DNA from: Nanohaloarchaea archaeon SW_7_43_1
Lineage (GTDB): Archaea; Nanohalarchaeota; Nanosalinia; Nanosalinales; Nanosalinaceae
Assembly: GCA_003009795.1 (NCBI GenBank)
Contig: PXPE01000001.1
Location: 508,739-572,738, forward strand
Length of the DNA: 64,000 nucleotides
Direction: 5' to 3'
Position numbers and translations under genes: made by a program. Below, one piece after another: positions 50,174 to 58,725 of this stretch. The number at the start of each line of letters is the position of its first letter. Positions within the stretch are counted from its first letter, which is position 1. The notes beneath the pieces were generated by a model. It saw only the letters and a program-made list of their open reading frames with translations. It searched no databases and was not told the origin of the DNA.

Positions 50174-51127
50174 GTGAGAACAGCATTTGTAGGAAAAGGT
50201 GGAAGCGGGAAATCAACACTAGCCGCACTGTTCATAGAATATCTCAAAGACCAGGAGAAGCAGTTTCTAGCGGCGGATGCTGACATCAACCAGCATCTTG
50301 CAGAGCTGATAGACGCAGATTTTGAAGCCGAGCTTGCAGTATCAAAAGAGGAGAACTCGAAGAAAGTCAGAGAGTATGTCAAGGGCGATAACTCTCGGAT
50401 TAAAGATCAATCAAATGTTGTGAAAAGCACGCCTCCAGGCAGAGGCTCAAACTTCATCAGATTAAACGGAAAAAATAAGATTCTCAGCGATTTGGCGACC
50501 GAATACAGCGATAACTGGTTTATGCACATCGGAACATACGAAAAAGAAGGAATTGGAGCAAGCTGCTACCATACATCGTTAACTTCTTTCGAAAACATTC
50601 TCTCACACCTGAAACTGGAGAAAGATGAATGGCTCGTATCCGATATGGTGGCGGGGACTGATGCATTCGCAAACACACTTCATGCACAGTTCGACCTCAT
50701 AGTTCTCGTGGTTGAGCCAACACCTGAAGGAGTCAAAGTCTATGAACAGTATAAAGAGCTTTCACAGGAAGCCGGAGTTTTCGAGAGTATAGCTGTGGTC
50801 GGTAACAAAGTAGATTGTAAGCACGACAGAGAATATCTGCAGGAAAACATCGACTCGGAGATAATCGGTTATCTGCCGAGAAAGCCCGAAATCAAGATGG
50901 CACGACAACAGCACAATCCGTTAAGCTTGGATCTACTGAACTCGGATGAAAAACAGGTCTTCCAGAGGATAGCGGAAACCTCAGAGGATCGGAAAGTCGA
51001 GTCTGATGAAAGACTTGAGAAACTAAAGGAAATCCACCGCAAGGTCTCTAAGAAACAGCATATTAAGGATGCCTGCGGGGATGTCAAAACCCAGATAGAT
51101 GAAGAGTTCTCCTGGAGTGAAGTATAA
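50174..51127 (+). CDS. CooC/MinD-type P-loop ATPase
   Basis: The chain starts with RTAFVGKGGSGKST, the deviant Walker A of the MinD/CooC/Mrp group. DADIN, the SDMVAGTDAFANT switch and LIVLVVEPTPEGVKV follow in the order of CooC, the ATPase for nickel insertion in CO dehydrogenase; IGASCYHTS sits where CooC has its Cys motif. No CO dehydrogenase is nearby. The stop overlaps the next ATG (TAATG), so it is coupled to the PLP decarboxylase and may mature or gate an enzyme of this cluster. Function beyond ATPase is inference. Confidence 0.75.
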   Translation: MRTAFVGKGGSGKSTLAALFIEYLKDQEKQFLAADADINQHLAELIDADFEAELAVSKEENSKKVREYVKGDNSRIKDQSNVVKSTPPGRGSNFIRLNGKNKILSDLATEYSDNWFMHIGTYEKEGIGASCYHTSLTSFENILSHLKLEKDEWLVSDMVAGTDAFANTLHAQFDLIVLVVEPTPEGVKVYEQYKELSQEAGVFESIAVVGNKVDCKHDREYLQENIDSEIIGYLPRKPEIKMARQQHNPLSLDLLNSDEKQVFQRIAETSEDRKVESDERLEKLKEIHRKVSKKQHIKDACGDVKTQIDEEFSWSEV

Positions 51128-52545
51128 TGCTGGAACTGACTCCAAAAACCAATAGAGTAGTAGACAAAATCGTTCAAGACGAAGAAACACTGAAAGAACT
51201 GGCAGATGGCTTCGGCTCTCCGCTAAACATAATGCTGCCAGAAAACTTCTCAAAGAATATTCAGGCATTCAGAGATGTCTTCGATGAACACGGAATTGAA
51301 GGCAAAATATTCTTCGCCCACAAAGCCAACAAGTCAGAATCCTTAATCGCTCAAGGCAGAACGGAAGATATCGGTATTGATGTGGCATCGGAAAACGAAC
51401 TCAAAAATGCCTTATCGAAAGGATTCAAGGGAGAGGAGATACTTGCAACAGGTCCGAAAAATAGAGAGTTTCTCCGTTTAGCAGTTCATCACGGATGTAC
51501 ACTGCATATCGACAGCTTTGAAGAGCTTAAGAAAGTCGAAGAATACAGCCGCCAGTTTGAAACGGAAACTGATGTCTTGATTAGGTTGAACAATTTTGTT
51601 CCGAGAGACAGGAAAGCTATACAGAAAAATTCACGGTTCGGAATATCTACAGGAAAGAAAGACGAGGTAATCCGGAAGCTCGATGAATACGACTCAGTAA
51701 ACTTCCAGGGCTTTGCGTTTCACTTGGACACTGCGAATATGCGGAAGAAGGCTATCGCTCTTCAGAACATTTTTGATCTGGTGAAAGAGTTCCACTTAGC
51801 AGGATACCAAACCCAGATACTGGACATCGGAGGTGGAATGAAAGTAAACTACCTGGAGAGCGGAGAGGAATGGAGCGAATACCTTGAAGCAATTCAGGAA
51901 TCTGTAGCAGGTAAGAGAGAAGGAATAACATGGGACAGCCACAGTTTTGGACTGCGTTCCGAAAACCAGAGCGTGAAAGGCTCGGTCGATTTATACAGTT
52001 ACTACAATGAAACAGCGAAAGACGACTATCTCTGCAAACTGCTTTCCAGAGAAATACCAGGCTATGAGAGAACGTTCAGAGATCTTCTCAGGGATTATAT
52101 GATAGAGCTTTACATCGAGCCAGGAAGAGCTTTACTCGATTTAGCAGGCATAACAGTCGGCAAAGTCAGTTTCGTGAAAGAAGATGCCTGTGGAGAAAAA
52201 CTGGTCGGGCTCGATATGAACAATTCAAATATCAACCCGAAGAACTGGGAACTGATGGTAGACCCATACATCATCCACAGAGACGAAGACAGGGAAGATC
52301 TTGATGGAGGCGTATTTTTCGTGGGCAACCTCTGCCTGGAATCAGACTTTATCTACAAACACAAGACCTTTCTTGACAAGAAACCAGAAGAAGAAGGCGA
52401 TCTCATAGTTTTCGTGAACACCGCAGCATACCATATGGACTTCGGAGAATCAAGAACGATTCAGCACGATACAGCGGACAAAATAGCCGTTTACGGCGAC
52501 AACAACTGGAAAAAAGACGAACTCTATACGGGTGAAGAAATGTGA
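51127..52545 (+). CDS. Fold-III PLP decarboxylase (LysA/SbnH/Y4yA-like)
   Basis: 472 residues in the ornithine/diaminopimelate decarboxylase fold. The PLP lysine is in FFAHKANKSES, a barrel strand in GFAFHLDTAN, the phosphate loop in LDIGGGMKVNY and the substrate Glu/Arg in YIEPGRALLD; the dimer-contributed C-terminal Cys/Asp lies in GNLCLESDFI and an aromatic block in AAYHMDF. Altered HxGS and GAY motifs separate it from ordinary LysA. SbnH of staphyloferrin B and the Y4yA family are similar in type. It overlaps the CysK-like gene by four bases, so their products probably act in sequence. Confidence 0.78.
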   Translation: MLELTPKTNRVVDKIVQDEETLKELADGFGSPLNIMLPENFSKNIQAFRDVFDEHGIEGKIFFAHKANKSESLIAQGRTEDIGIDVASENELKNALSKGFKGEEILATGPKNREFLRLAVHHGCTLHIDSFEELKKVEEYSRQFETETDVLIRLNNFVPRDRKAIQKNSRFGISTGKKDEVIRKLDEYDSVNFQGFAFHLDTANMRKKAIALQNIFDLVKEFHLAGYQTQILDIGGGMKVNYLESGEEWSEYLEAIQESVAGKREGITWDSHSFGLRSENQSVKGSVDLYSYYNETAKDDYLCKLLSREIPGYERTFRDLLRDYMIELYIEPGRALLDLAGITVGKVSFVKEDACGEKLVGLDMNNSNINPKNWELMVDPYIIHRDEDREDLDGGVFFVGNLCLESDFIYKHKTFLDKKPEEEGDLIVFVNTAAYHMDFGESRTIQHDTADKIAVYGDNNWKKDELYTGEEM

Positions 52546-53849
52546 AATATGACTCGATAACAGAGCTGATCGGCGATACCCCGATGCTGAAACTCGATAG
52601 AGGAGTCACAGGACTTGAAAATATAGATGTGTATGTCAAACTGGAGTATCATAGTCCTTTTGGCTCGATCAAAGACAGGGTCGCCTGGGAATTAATCAGA
52701 GACGACATAGATGAAATCAAGGAAAAGAATCAGACGCTTCTGGAGTCTTCAAGTGGAAACACAGCTAAAGCAATTCAGGGAATCGCAGGGGCAAATGGAC
52801 TTGACTTCAAGACAATCACTAACCGTATCAAAGTTGATGAGGTCAAGGATATTCTCATCATGATGGGAGCGGAGATAGAGGAGCTTCCAGGGAAAAGTGA
52901 ATGTCCAGATCCAAACGATCCTGAAGATCCGCTTACATATCTCGACCAGTTAATGGCGAGAGAGGGCGAAAAATACTTCCGCACAGGACAGTATACCAAC
53001 AAGAAAAACACTCAGGTTCACAGGGAGCAGACAGGACAGGAAATACTTGACGACCTTGGGAAAGTCGATTACCTCTTCGGCGGACTCGGAACAACAGGCT
53101 CAACTAAAGGCACAGCACAGAAGCTCAAGGAAGAAAATCCCGAGCTCAAAGTAACAGGTATAGTATCATCACAGGACGACTTCATACCAGGAATCAGAAC
53201 CGCAAATGAGATGTGGGAAGTCGGGCTATACGAGAAGGAACTCTATAATGACAGAGCAGTAATCGATTCAAAAGACGCCTTGGAGGGAATGCTGACACTG
53301 ATTAGAAACTGTGGTATCCTGGCTGGTCCAACCACGGGAGCAAACTTCGTAGCGCTGAAACGAAAGCTTTCAGAAATCGACCAGGAACTGGAAGAAAAAC
53401 GAACAGCGATATTCTTCGCCTGCGACCGATTCGAACACTATCGCTCATACATCAAGGAAAGAAAACCAGAAATCTTCGGTGGAAAGGAGAGAGAAGGCAC
53501 AGAAACACTGACGGAACAAGAGCTTGAACAGGTTCCAGAAATATCGGTAGATAACGCAGAAGAATGGATTGAAGAGGAAAAACCAATTATTGTTGATTCA
53601 AGGTCCAACCCTGCCTACCAGATGGCACATATACCAGGCTCAATCAACATACCTGAAGAAAAACTCAAAGAGATGATAGAAACAGGCAAACCTATCAACA
53701 TGAATCAGAAAATACTGCTGGTCTGTCCAGGAGGCAGAAAATCCAGGAAATTCGCCGCCTTGTTACAGAGAGACAACTTTGAAGCATACAACCTGAAAGA
53801 AGGAGTTACAGGATGGAAAAGCGGGGAGAAAGAACTCGGGACGGTTTGA
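52542..53849 (+). CDS. CysK-like PLP enzyme fused to a rhodanese domain
   Basis: Residues 1-325 form a cysteine-synthase-type fold II enzyme: SPFGSIKDRVAWE carries the PLP lysine, ESSSGNTAKAI the substrate loop and GGLGTTGSTKGT the phosphate loop. Residues 345-435 form a rhodanese domain with an active-site Cys in LLVCPGGRKSRKF. The enzyme could exchange the beta-substituent of O-phosphoserine or O-acetylserine for sulfide, an amine or another nucleophile, with the rhodanese carrying sulfur. SbnA uses the same chemistry with glutamate. The GTG start overlaps the previous stop and has GGTGAA upstream. Confidence 0.82.
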   Translation: MKYDSITELIGDTPMLKLDRGVTGLENIDVYVKLEYHSPFGSIKDRVAWELIRDDIDEIKEKNQTLLESSSGNTAKAIQGIAGANGLDFKTITNRIKVDEVKDILIMMGAEIEELPGKSECPDPNDPEDPLTYLDQLMAREGEKYFRTGQYTNKKNTQVHREQTGQEILDDLGKVDYLFGGLGTTGSTKGTAQKLKEENPELKVTGIVSSQDDFIPGIRTANEMWEVGLYEKELYNDRAVIDSKDALEGMLTLIRNCGILAGPTTGANFVALKRKLSEIDQELEEKRTAIFFACDRFEHYRSYIKERKPEIFGGKEREGTETLTEQELEQVPEISVDNAEEWIEEEKPIIVDSRSNPAYQMAHIPGSINIPEEKLKEMIETGKPINMNQKILLVCPGGRKSRKFAALLQRDNFEAYNLKEGVTGWKSGEKELGTV

Positions 53850-53940
53850 CTTCAAAATATAGTTAGTTTTCTCGTTTGCAAATCTTCTTCATCATGTAAG
53901 AACCTGTTCTCCTGTGATTAGCTCAGAGATCTAAAAAGTA

Positions 53941-54156
53941 TTAATCCCTGGATACATCGATATCAGGTTTAAACAGGTCTTCTATTTGACAGCTGAAGTA
54001 AGTCGAGAGTTTGAACGCCAGCTCAAGAGACGGATTGTAACGGTTCCGCTCGATTGCATTTATTGTCTGTCTTGAGACACCAACGGCTTCCGCTAACTCT
54101 TCCTGTGTCACTTCTTCCTGTTCACGATATACAACAATCTCGTTTTTCATACCCAT
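53941..54156 (-). CDS. Cro/C1-type HTH regulator (YozG-like)
   Basis: A short regulator of about 69-71 residues; ATG at 54150 (MKNEIVVYREQEEV) or 54156. The HTH is VTQEELAEAVGVSRQTINAIE, then RYNPSLELAFKLSTYFSCQIEDLF, typical of the single-domain regulators paired with small membrane proteins. It lies five bases after the membrane-protein gene. Confidence 0.9.
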   Translation of the reverse strand: MGMKNEIVVYREQEEVTQEELAEAVGVSRQTINAIERNRYNPSLELAFKLSTYFSCQIEDLFKPDIDVSRD

Positions 54157-54161
54157 AGAAA

Positions 54162-54605
54162 TCAGCTGTATTGCCGTCCCACGTACCAGTGAGCAGCTCC
54201 AAAAACAAAGATCAACAGGAGATACGCCCAGATTGCTCCTCGGAGCGCTGCCGGAGCCGTGTAAGTGCCAGTCACACTTAGAACGACATCAGCCGGAATA
54301 CCGATTATAGCGACAGCAGTAATGAATGTGTATGTTGCCTGGCTTGCCTCCCACAAAATGTGTTGTTCAAATTCGTCTCTCACTAATACTGGTGAAGCCC
54401 AGTAACCTATACCCATCCCAAGGCAGCCGAGCCAGTAAATCCCAAGACCGGCATACAAAGCCAGAGGTGCTTCAGTGATCCACCAAACTACATTCGCAAT
54501 GAAGAATCCGGTGACTCCAATTCCAACAGTTCGGGTAATCCATGTGCGGTATTTTTCACGCTTCTGGACACGCTCTTGTTCCGTAATATTTTCGCTTTCT
54601 GGCAT
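54162..54605 (-). CDS. Four-helix membrane protein paired with a small HTH regulator
   Basis: 147 residues with about four membrane helices (near 28-45, 50-67, 90-108 and 118-137) and a charged N-terminus. Its coupling to a YozG-like HTH gene is a recurrent bacterial and archaeal pair (DUF2178-type and relatives), in which the HTH regulates the membrane protein. Codon use is close to neighbouring genes; the mix of Trp, Ala and Gly suggests transfer from a haloarchaeon but does not prove it. Confidence 0.7.
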   Translation of the reverse strand: MPESENITEQERVQKREKYRTWITRTVGIGVTGFFIANVVWWITEAPLALYAGLGIYWLGCLGMGIGYWASPVLVRDEFEQHILWEASQATYTFITAVAIIGIPADVVLSVTGTYTAPAALRGAIWAYLLLIFVFGAAHWYVGRQYS

Positions 54606-54825
54606 CTTTGTTTAAAGCTCCTTTTGTGTAAAGATGGCTTTACATATTTATTAATGTCTTGCTTGGTGATTTTCCGTTTGATACAGAATATAGTGACTAT
54701 TTATGCGTGAGTATCTCATCTTCCCAATTTTAGAAGTTGTCTGCTGTCACTGCTGAGGTTCATAGATACTGTTAGAGGAATGGTTATTCGAAAAACTTAT
54801 TACCTAATAACCGATATTATATTAT

Positions 54826-55278
54826 ATGAATAGATTATCGGAAATATATACTGATCTTGAGTCCATGCATATTGGCGAGTCTGAGAGAACATCAGAAATG
54901 GTTAAAGAATTTGACATCGATGAATACTCAGCTGTGAGCCATGAACACTTAGCTGGCCTATATGGAATGGATCACGGAAGTTTTTCAGGTACTTACTTTG
55001 GAAATGTGAGAAGAGGTGAAAATGAATTGCCTGCTATCCAGGATAAAAGACCTGCCTACCACTTTGTAGTAACTGAAGATAAAGGGTTATACCAAATTAC
55101 AGATGATAAAACCTATGCAGCAGGTATAGGCAGTGGTGAGATCGAAGTCAGAGATGAAGAACTATGGCAGAATGAAGTCTTTCAAGAAGTACTGTCTGAG
55201 TGGTCAGAATGGAGAGATGATCAAAACATCTTGGGGACATTCGACACGAGAGACTTGAAAATACATAAGAATTTCTGA
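54826..55278 (+). CDS. Acidic hypothetical protein
   Basis: 150 residues without signal peptide or membrane helix. The start follows a clear TATA box (TTATATTATA, about 54813-54822) at leaderless distance. The middle portion is beta-rich (RPAYHFVVTEDKGLYQITD). I recognise no family. Confidence 0.6.
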   Translation: MNRLSEIYTDLESMHIGESERTSEMVKEFDIDEYSAVSHEHLAGLYGMDHGSFSGTYFGNVRRGENELPAIQDKRPAYHFVVTEDKGLYQITDDKTYAAGIGSGEIEVRDEELWQNEVFQEVLSEWSEWRDDQNILGTFDTRDLKIHKNF

Positions 55279-55372
55279 AGCACTATTGGGTCCTGTATCT
55301 TCTTATTTGTCTCAAGAAAGTCTGTGCATAAGATGATAGCATGACACTGATAATCTTCCGAATCAGATTGAA

Positions 55373-56379
55373 CTAATACCAGATCGTGTGGTCCACTCTA
55401 TGGATTTCATGGTCGTTTTCAGCTTCTTCTTTATAGTCAGTGAAAAGAGCTCCATCAAGGCCTGCGGCAGTAACTTCTTCGTCAGTGCGACTGTCAAGTT
55501 CGTTGATGAGATTTCTTCCGTGATAAACTGCTGCTGCCCGGAGTTCTGCTTCCCGTCGGCCACCTCCATCAAGTTCATTGCCTGCCTCGATGTCGTTGAC
55601 AAGTTCTTCATCGTATTCGTGGAGGCCGAGATGGCGGAAGATATTGGGGAAATGATAGTCCGCTGCTATTTCGAAGTTCTCTTCATCTTCAACTTTTAAC
55701 GGGTTTTCAGTCCCTGTTACTTCGAGATGTCCGAGCGGCATCCATACGGCAAGTTGTGCACGTTTGTAGAAATCGATTTCATTTCCATCAACTCTAACAC
55801 TGTCATTATAGGTTTCAAAGTCAGTTATATTGTCTATTAAACCGTTTCCGTCGCTGTAAAGCCGTTTGTCTGATCTTTCAACGAGCTTATGGAAGCTTCC
55901 GTCATATTCTTCGCTGAGCTGTTCTCCTATGCTGTTGAGGATTGTTCTTCTATCTTCTAGCTGAGGGAGTTCGACATCGTTATCTGCGCTGAATAACTCT
56001 TTGATGTCGGTTTCGTCTAGTTCTGCTAATCGTTTGCCATTGAGAATGGAGGAGTCTTCCTCATAGGCGTTGTGAAGTGCGGCCCACATACCAAATGCTC
56101 CTTCGTGAAGCTGTCCGTTTCGTTCGTGACCATATCTTCGCCTGTTTTTGGATCGCGGAACTGGAAGTTGATGGCGTTTCCAACCATGAAGAAGTCGATA
56201 ATATCTTTTTCACCTATTTCATCGGCATTCGGGAATGGCGGCCAGTTCCAGGGAACGTAGCCAAATTCTTTTTCTTCTATTTCGTCTACAACGTTTCCAT
56301 AATTATCTTCTTTAAGATCTATGTGTTCAAGGTCATCTTCGACAAATTCTTGTACTGATGTGCGTACCGGATTCGTCAT
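55373..56379 (-). pseudogene. Queuosine-salvage glycosidase (QNG1/DUF2419 family), frameshifted
   Basis: Two frames together make a DUF2419 protein. The first (56379 to about 56120) holds IIDFFMVGNAINFQFRD, the family NFxFW-type segment, and MVTNE. The second continues as GQLHEGAFGMWAALHNAYEE, then EIAADYHFPNIFRHLGLHEY and AELRAAAVYHGRNL, matching the ADYRxPQxLRxLG and EIRA blocks of Qng1, which frees queuine from queuosine nucleotides. One base is missing near 56118-56124. The joined length, about 330, is normal for the family. Whether the break is real or a sequencing error cannot be told here. Confidence 0.75.
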
Positions 56380-56556
56380 GAGTAAGGATTCCCTGTGTTA
56401 AGGCATAAAGCGTTGATTCTTAAATAGATAAGAGGTAATCAGCCCGTATTTCTTTTTAGTACGGATCGTCCAGTCAGCTGTATTTATGTCGAGGAATAAG
56501 TCTCTGAATGCTTTGGACCCAGTTTTTACTGAGAAAGTTTTGAATGGCTGAATCCT

Positions 56557-57282
56557 TCACATCAGAGGATTATTTTTGGGCTGTCGATGTCGCCAGCTAC
56601 GGTGATTTAAATGAGGTATTATGGCTTTGGCTTGTCCTAAGACCTCTCCTTCTACTACAGCTTCTGCATAAGTATCTTTGGCTTCTTCAGATACATACTC
56701 TTCTACTTCAGAAAGAGTTTCTCCAGTGTAGGAATTATCGTCAACTATCAGCACGTCATCATTACTGTAATCGCCATCAACTTCTTGAACTGTTTCATCC
56801 CCGTGGTCGTTTTTTGAATATCTTACAACACTTAATTCGGCATCAAGAAGCTCTCCAGCGACAATACCTGGTTCAAGACCGCCAGCTGCTACAGGAACAA
56901 CTTTTTCGATATTTTCTGGACCATAATCTAGTCTTTCAGCCCAAGACTCGATAACGGCGTCATCACCGGGAAGTCCTGATTCACGGGTTTCCCTGTCCGT
57001 TGTTGGTGTATAGATTTCTCCTTGGTTGTTTCCAGCATAAAAGCTCTTAACGTTGTCTAACGTGGAGTCCTTGACCTGAAGATACTCTTCCTCGGAGACT
57101 TTTCCTTCCAAGTATCCGTCTACAGCAATTTGGAGGGACTGGACTGACATATTTTTCTTTACTCTTGAGTTGCTCTTCTCATATCTTTCCTCTATTTCTT
57201 CTGAATCTCTTCCACCCAAATTTGTGAATCCGAGAGCTCTCTTACCGCCTCCTAACCGATCAAGGACTTCTTCCCAGGACAT
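56557..57282 (-). CDS. Type I phosphoribosyltransferase-like protein
   Basis: The PRPP loop VLIVDDNSYTGET near residue 180 is the type I phosphoribosyltransferase signature, and VVPVAAGGLEPGIVAGEL is the preceding PPi loop. The N-terminal 100 residues are helical and unlike standard purine or pyrimidine transferases, so substrate is unknown. It lies 178 bases upstream of the queuosine-salvage gene on the same strand, and could salvage a base released by it; this is inference. The last 25 residues (after GEVLGQAKAI) look unrelated to the fold. Confidence 0.7.
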   Translation of the reverse strand: MSWEEVLDRLGGGKRALGFTNLGGRDSEEIEERYEKSNSRVKKNMSVQSLQIAVDGYLEGKVSEEEYLQVKDSTLDNVKSFYAGNNQGEIYTPTTDRETRESGLPGDDAVIESWAERLDYGPENIEKVVPVAAGGLEPGIVAGELLDAELSVVRYSKNDHGDETVQEVDGDYSNDDVLIVDDNSYTGETLSEVEEYVSEEAKDTYAEAVVEGEVLGQAKAIIPHLNHRSWRHRQPKNNPLM

Positions 57283-57401
57283 AGATGTTATTTAGTAGTA
57301 GTAACTTAAAAACTTTTTGGGTAAAAGGCTTTGCTCATGTAATGCCGATTGTCCACGATTCTTCATTCTTACGAACTCATGGGTAAAATGTCTGATCGTT
57401 C

Positions 57402-58043
57402 CTATCTTATGAAAACCCCTTTATCTGAGGGATCTTTTTCATCAGATACAAACTCTCTAGCGGATTTCTTCAGTGCAGATTCCATTTCCTCCTCATAAAA
57501 TTGATCTAGTTTATCTACAGTCCGTCCAAGAGTCTCTAAATCCTCAGAAAGTTTTCCAGGCCTTAAATCAAAAGCCGGGGCTGAAACACGTATTATGCCT
57601 GTACTTACGATTTCTTTTTCGCTCAAGTCTTCCGGAATTTGATTCACATAGGTAGCATCTTCTGGAATTGCTTCACCTGCAGCTTTTCTATTCACTCGAG
57701 AAATCTCATCTTGGAAGCCTGCTAAAGCCGGCTCAAACCGATAGTTCAATGTTCCAGTTAACATTTTATCGTTCCTCACATCAGGAAATTGAAGATTGAG
57801 AGCGGCGTCTGTATCCTCTTTATGATTATCGTAGCTTAGAATCACTTGATACCCATTCTGTCCATCTTTATCCAATAAATTTTCCAGATTCTCTTCAACT
57901 TCAGCTACTATACGATCATATTTTCCAGGTGTTGAAGGTTTCCAGCCTTCAGCAGTCTCAAATATATCTACAATTTCGGACGTATAACTAGGTATTCCAT
58001 CATTTGATTCTAAATCTTGAACTCTCTCAATCAGTTCCGACAT
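57402..58043 (-). CDS. Acidic hypothetical protein
   Basis: 213 soluble residues with no signal peptide, Cys or clear motif. A beta-rich middle (NGYQVILSYDNHKEDTDAAL, GTLNYRFEPALAGFQ) is followed by helices (LETLGRTVDKLDQFYEEEME). I recognise no family. It is transcribed alone, divergent from the L10e gene. Confidence 0.6.
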   Translation of the reverse strand: MSELIERVQDLESNDGIPSYTSEIVDIFETAEGWKPSTPGKYDRIVAEVEENLENLLDKDGQNGYQVILSYDNHKEDTDAALNLQFPDVRNDKMLTGTLNYRFEPALAGFQDEISRVNRKAAGEAIPEDATYVNQIPEDLSEKEIVSTGIIRVSAPAFDLRPGKLSEDLETLGRTVDKLDQFYEEEMESALKKSAREFVSDEKDPSDKGVFIR

Positions 58044-58141
58044 ATTAATCTGTTAGTTTTCAGTTCTTATATCTTTTAGCAGGTAACTGGTAGAAGAAAA
58101 ACTTTTGGAAAAACTCCAACCCTATATAAAGCTTAACTCCG

Positions 58142-58155
58142 CTTAACCGGTTAAG
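58142..58155. promoter_or_regulatory. 14-bp palindrome in the L10e leader
   Basis: CTTAACCGGTTAAG is a perfect palindrome between the TATA box (CTATATAAAG, 58119-58128) and the ATG of the ribosomal protein L10e gene at 58167. As DNA it could be an operator; as RNA a weak hairpin near the GAGGTTATT Shine-Dalgarno site. Confidence 0.4.
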
Positions 58156-58166
58156 AGGTTATTGAA

Positions 58167-58688
58167 ATGGGAGATAGACCTGCAAGCATCTATAGAGAGA
58201 AACCGAACCAGCCGTACACAAGGAAGTCTCAGAAAGGGAAAGACAATTATATTAGCGGAGCACCAGCTCCAAGAGTCACACAGTACGATATGGGAGCCCG
58301 GAATACAGAGTTTGAACGCTCCATAGTTCTACAGGTAGAGGAAGGATGCGCCATTAGAAGCGAAGCACTGGAATCTGGAAGAATAGCAGCAAATTCTCAT
58401 CTCAGCAAGGTTCTTGACCCTGAAGAAGAATACTACATGAAAATCCTGCCGTATCCTCATCATGTCCTGAGATACCACCCACTGGCAGGAGTAGCACAGG
58501 CAGACCGTTACTATGAAGGTATGAGGAAGCCGTTCGGAAGACCGATTGGCAGAGCAGCACTGGTAGATGATGATCAGACTGTAATGAGAGTTGAAGTAGA
58601 AGACGGAGATGAGCAGGAGGCAAGGAAAGCCCTAAAGAGAGCAAACCACAAGATGCCTGTCAGCTGCAGAGTCAAGATCGAGGAATAG
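58167..58688 (+). CDS. rpl10e: Ribosomal protein L10e (uL16)
   Basis: 173 residues with the archaeal/eukaryotic uL16 pattern: an N-terminal YREKPNQPYTRKSQ, then LPYPHHVLRYHPL (central-loop region) and GMRKPFGRPIGRAA. It sits at the tRNA entry site of the large subunit. Length is normal and the gene is intact; GAGGTTATTGAAATG gives a usable Shine-Dalgarno site. Confidence 0.96.
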   Translation: MGDRPASIYREKPNQPYTRKSQKGKDNYISGAPAPRVTQYDMGARNTEFERSIVLQVEEGCAIRSEALESGRIAANSHLSKVLDPEEEYYMKILPYPHHVLRYHPLAGVAQADRYYEGMRKPFGRPIGRAALVDDDQTVMRVEVEDGDEQEARKALKRANHKMPVSCRVKIEE

Positions 58689-58725
58689 AATTTTTTCCCC
58701 CAATTATTAATTTCTCCAATTTCCA

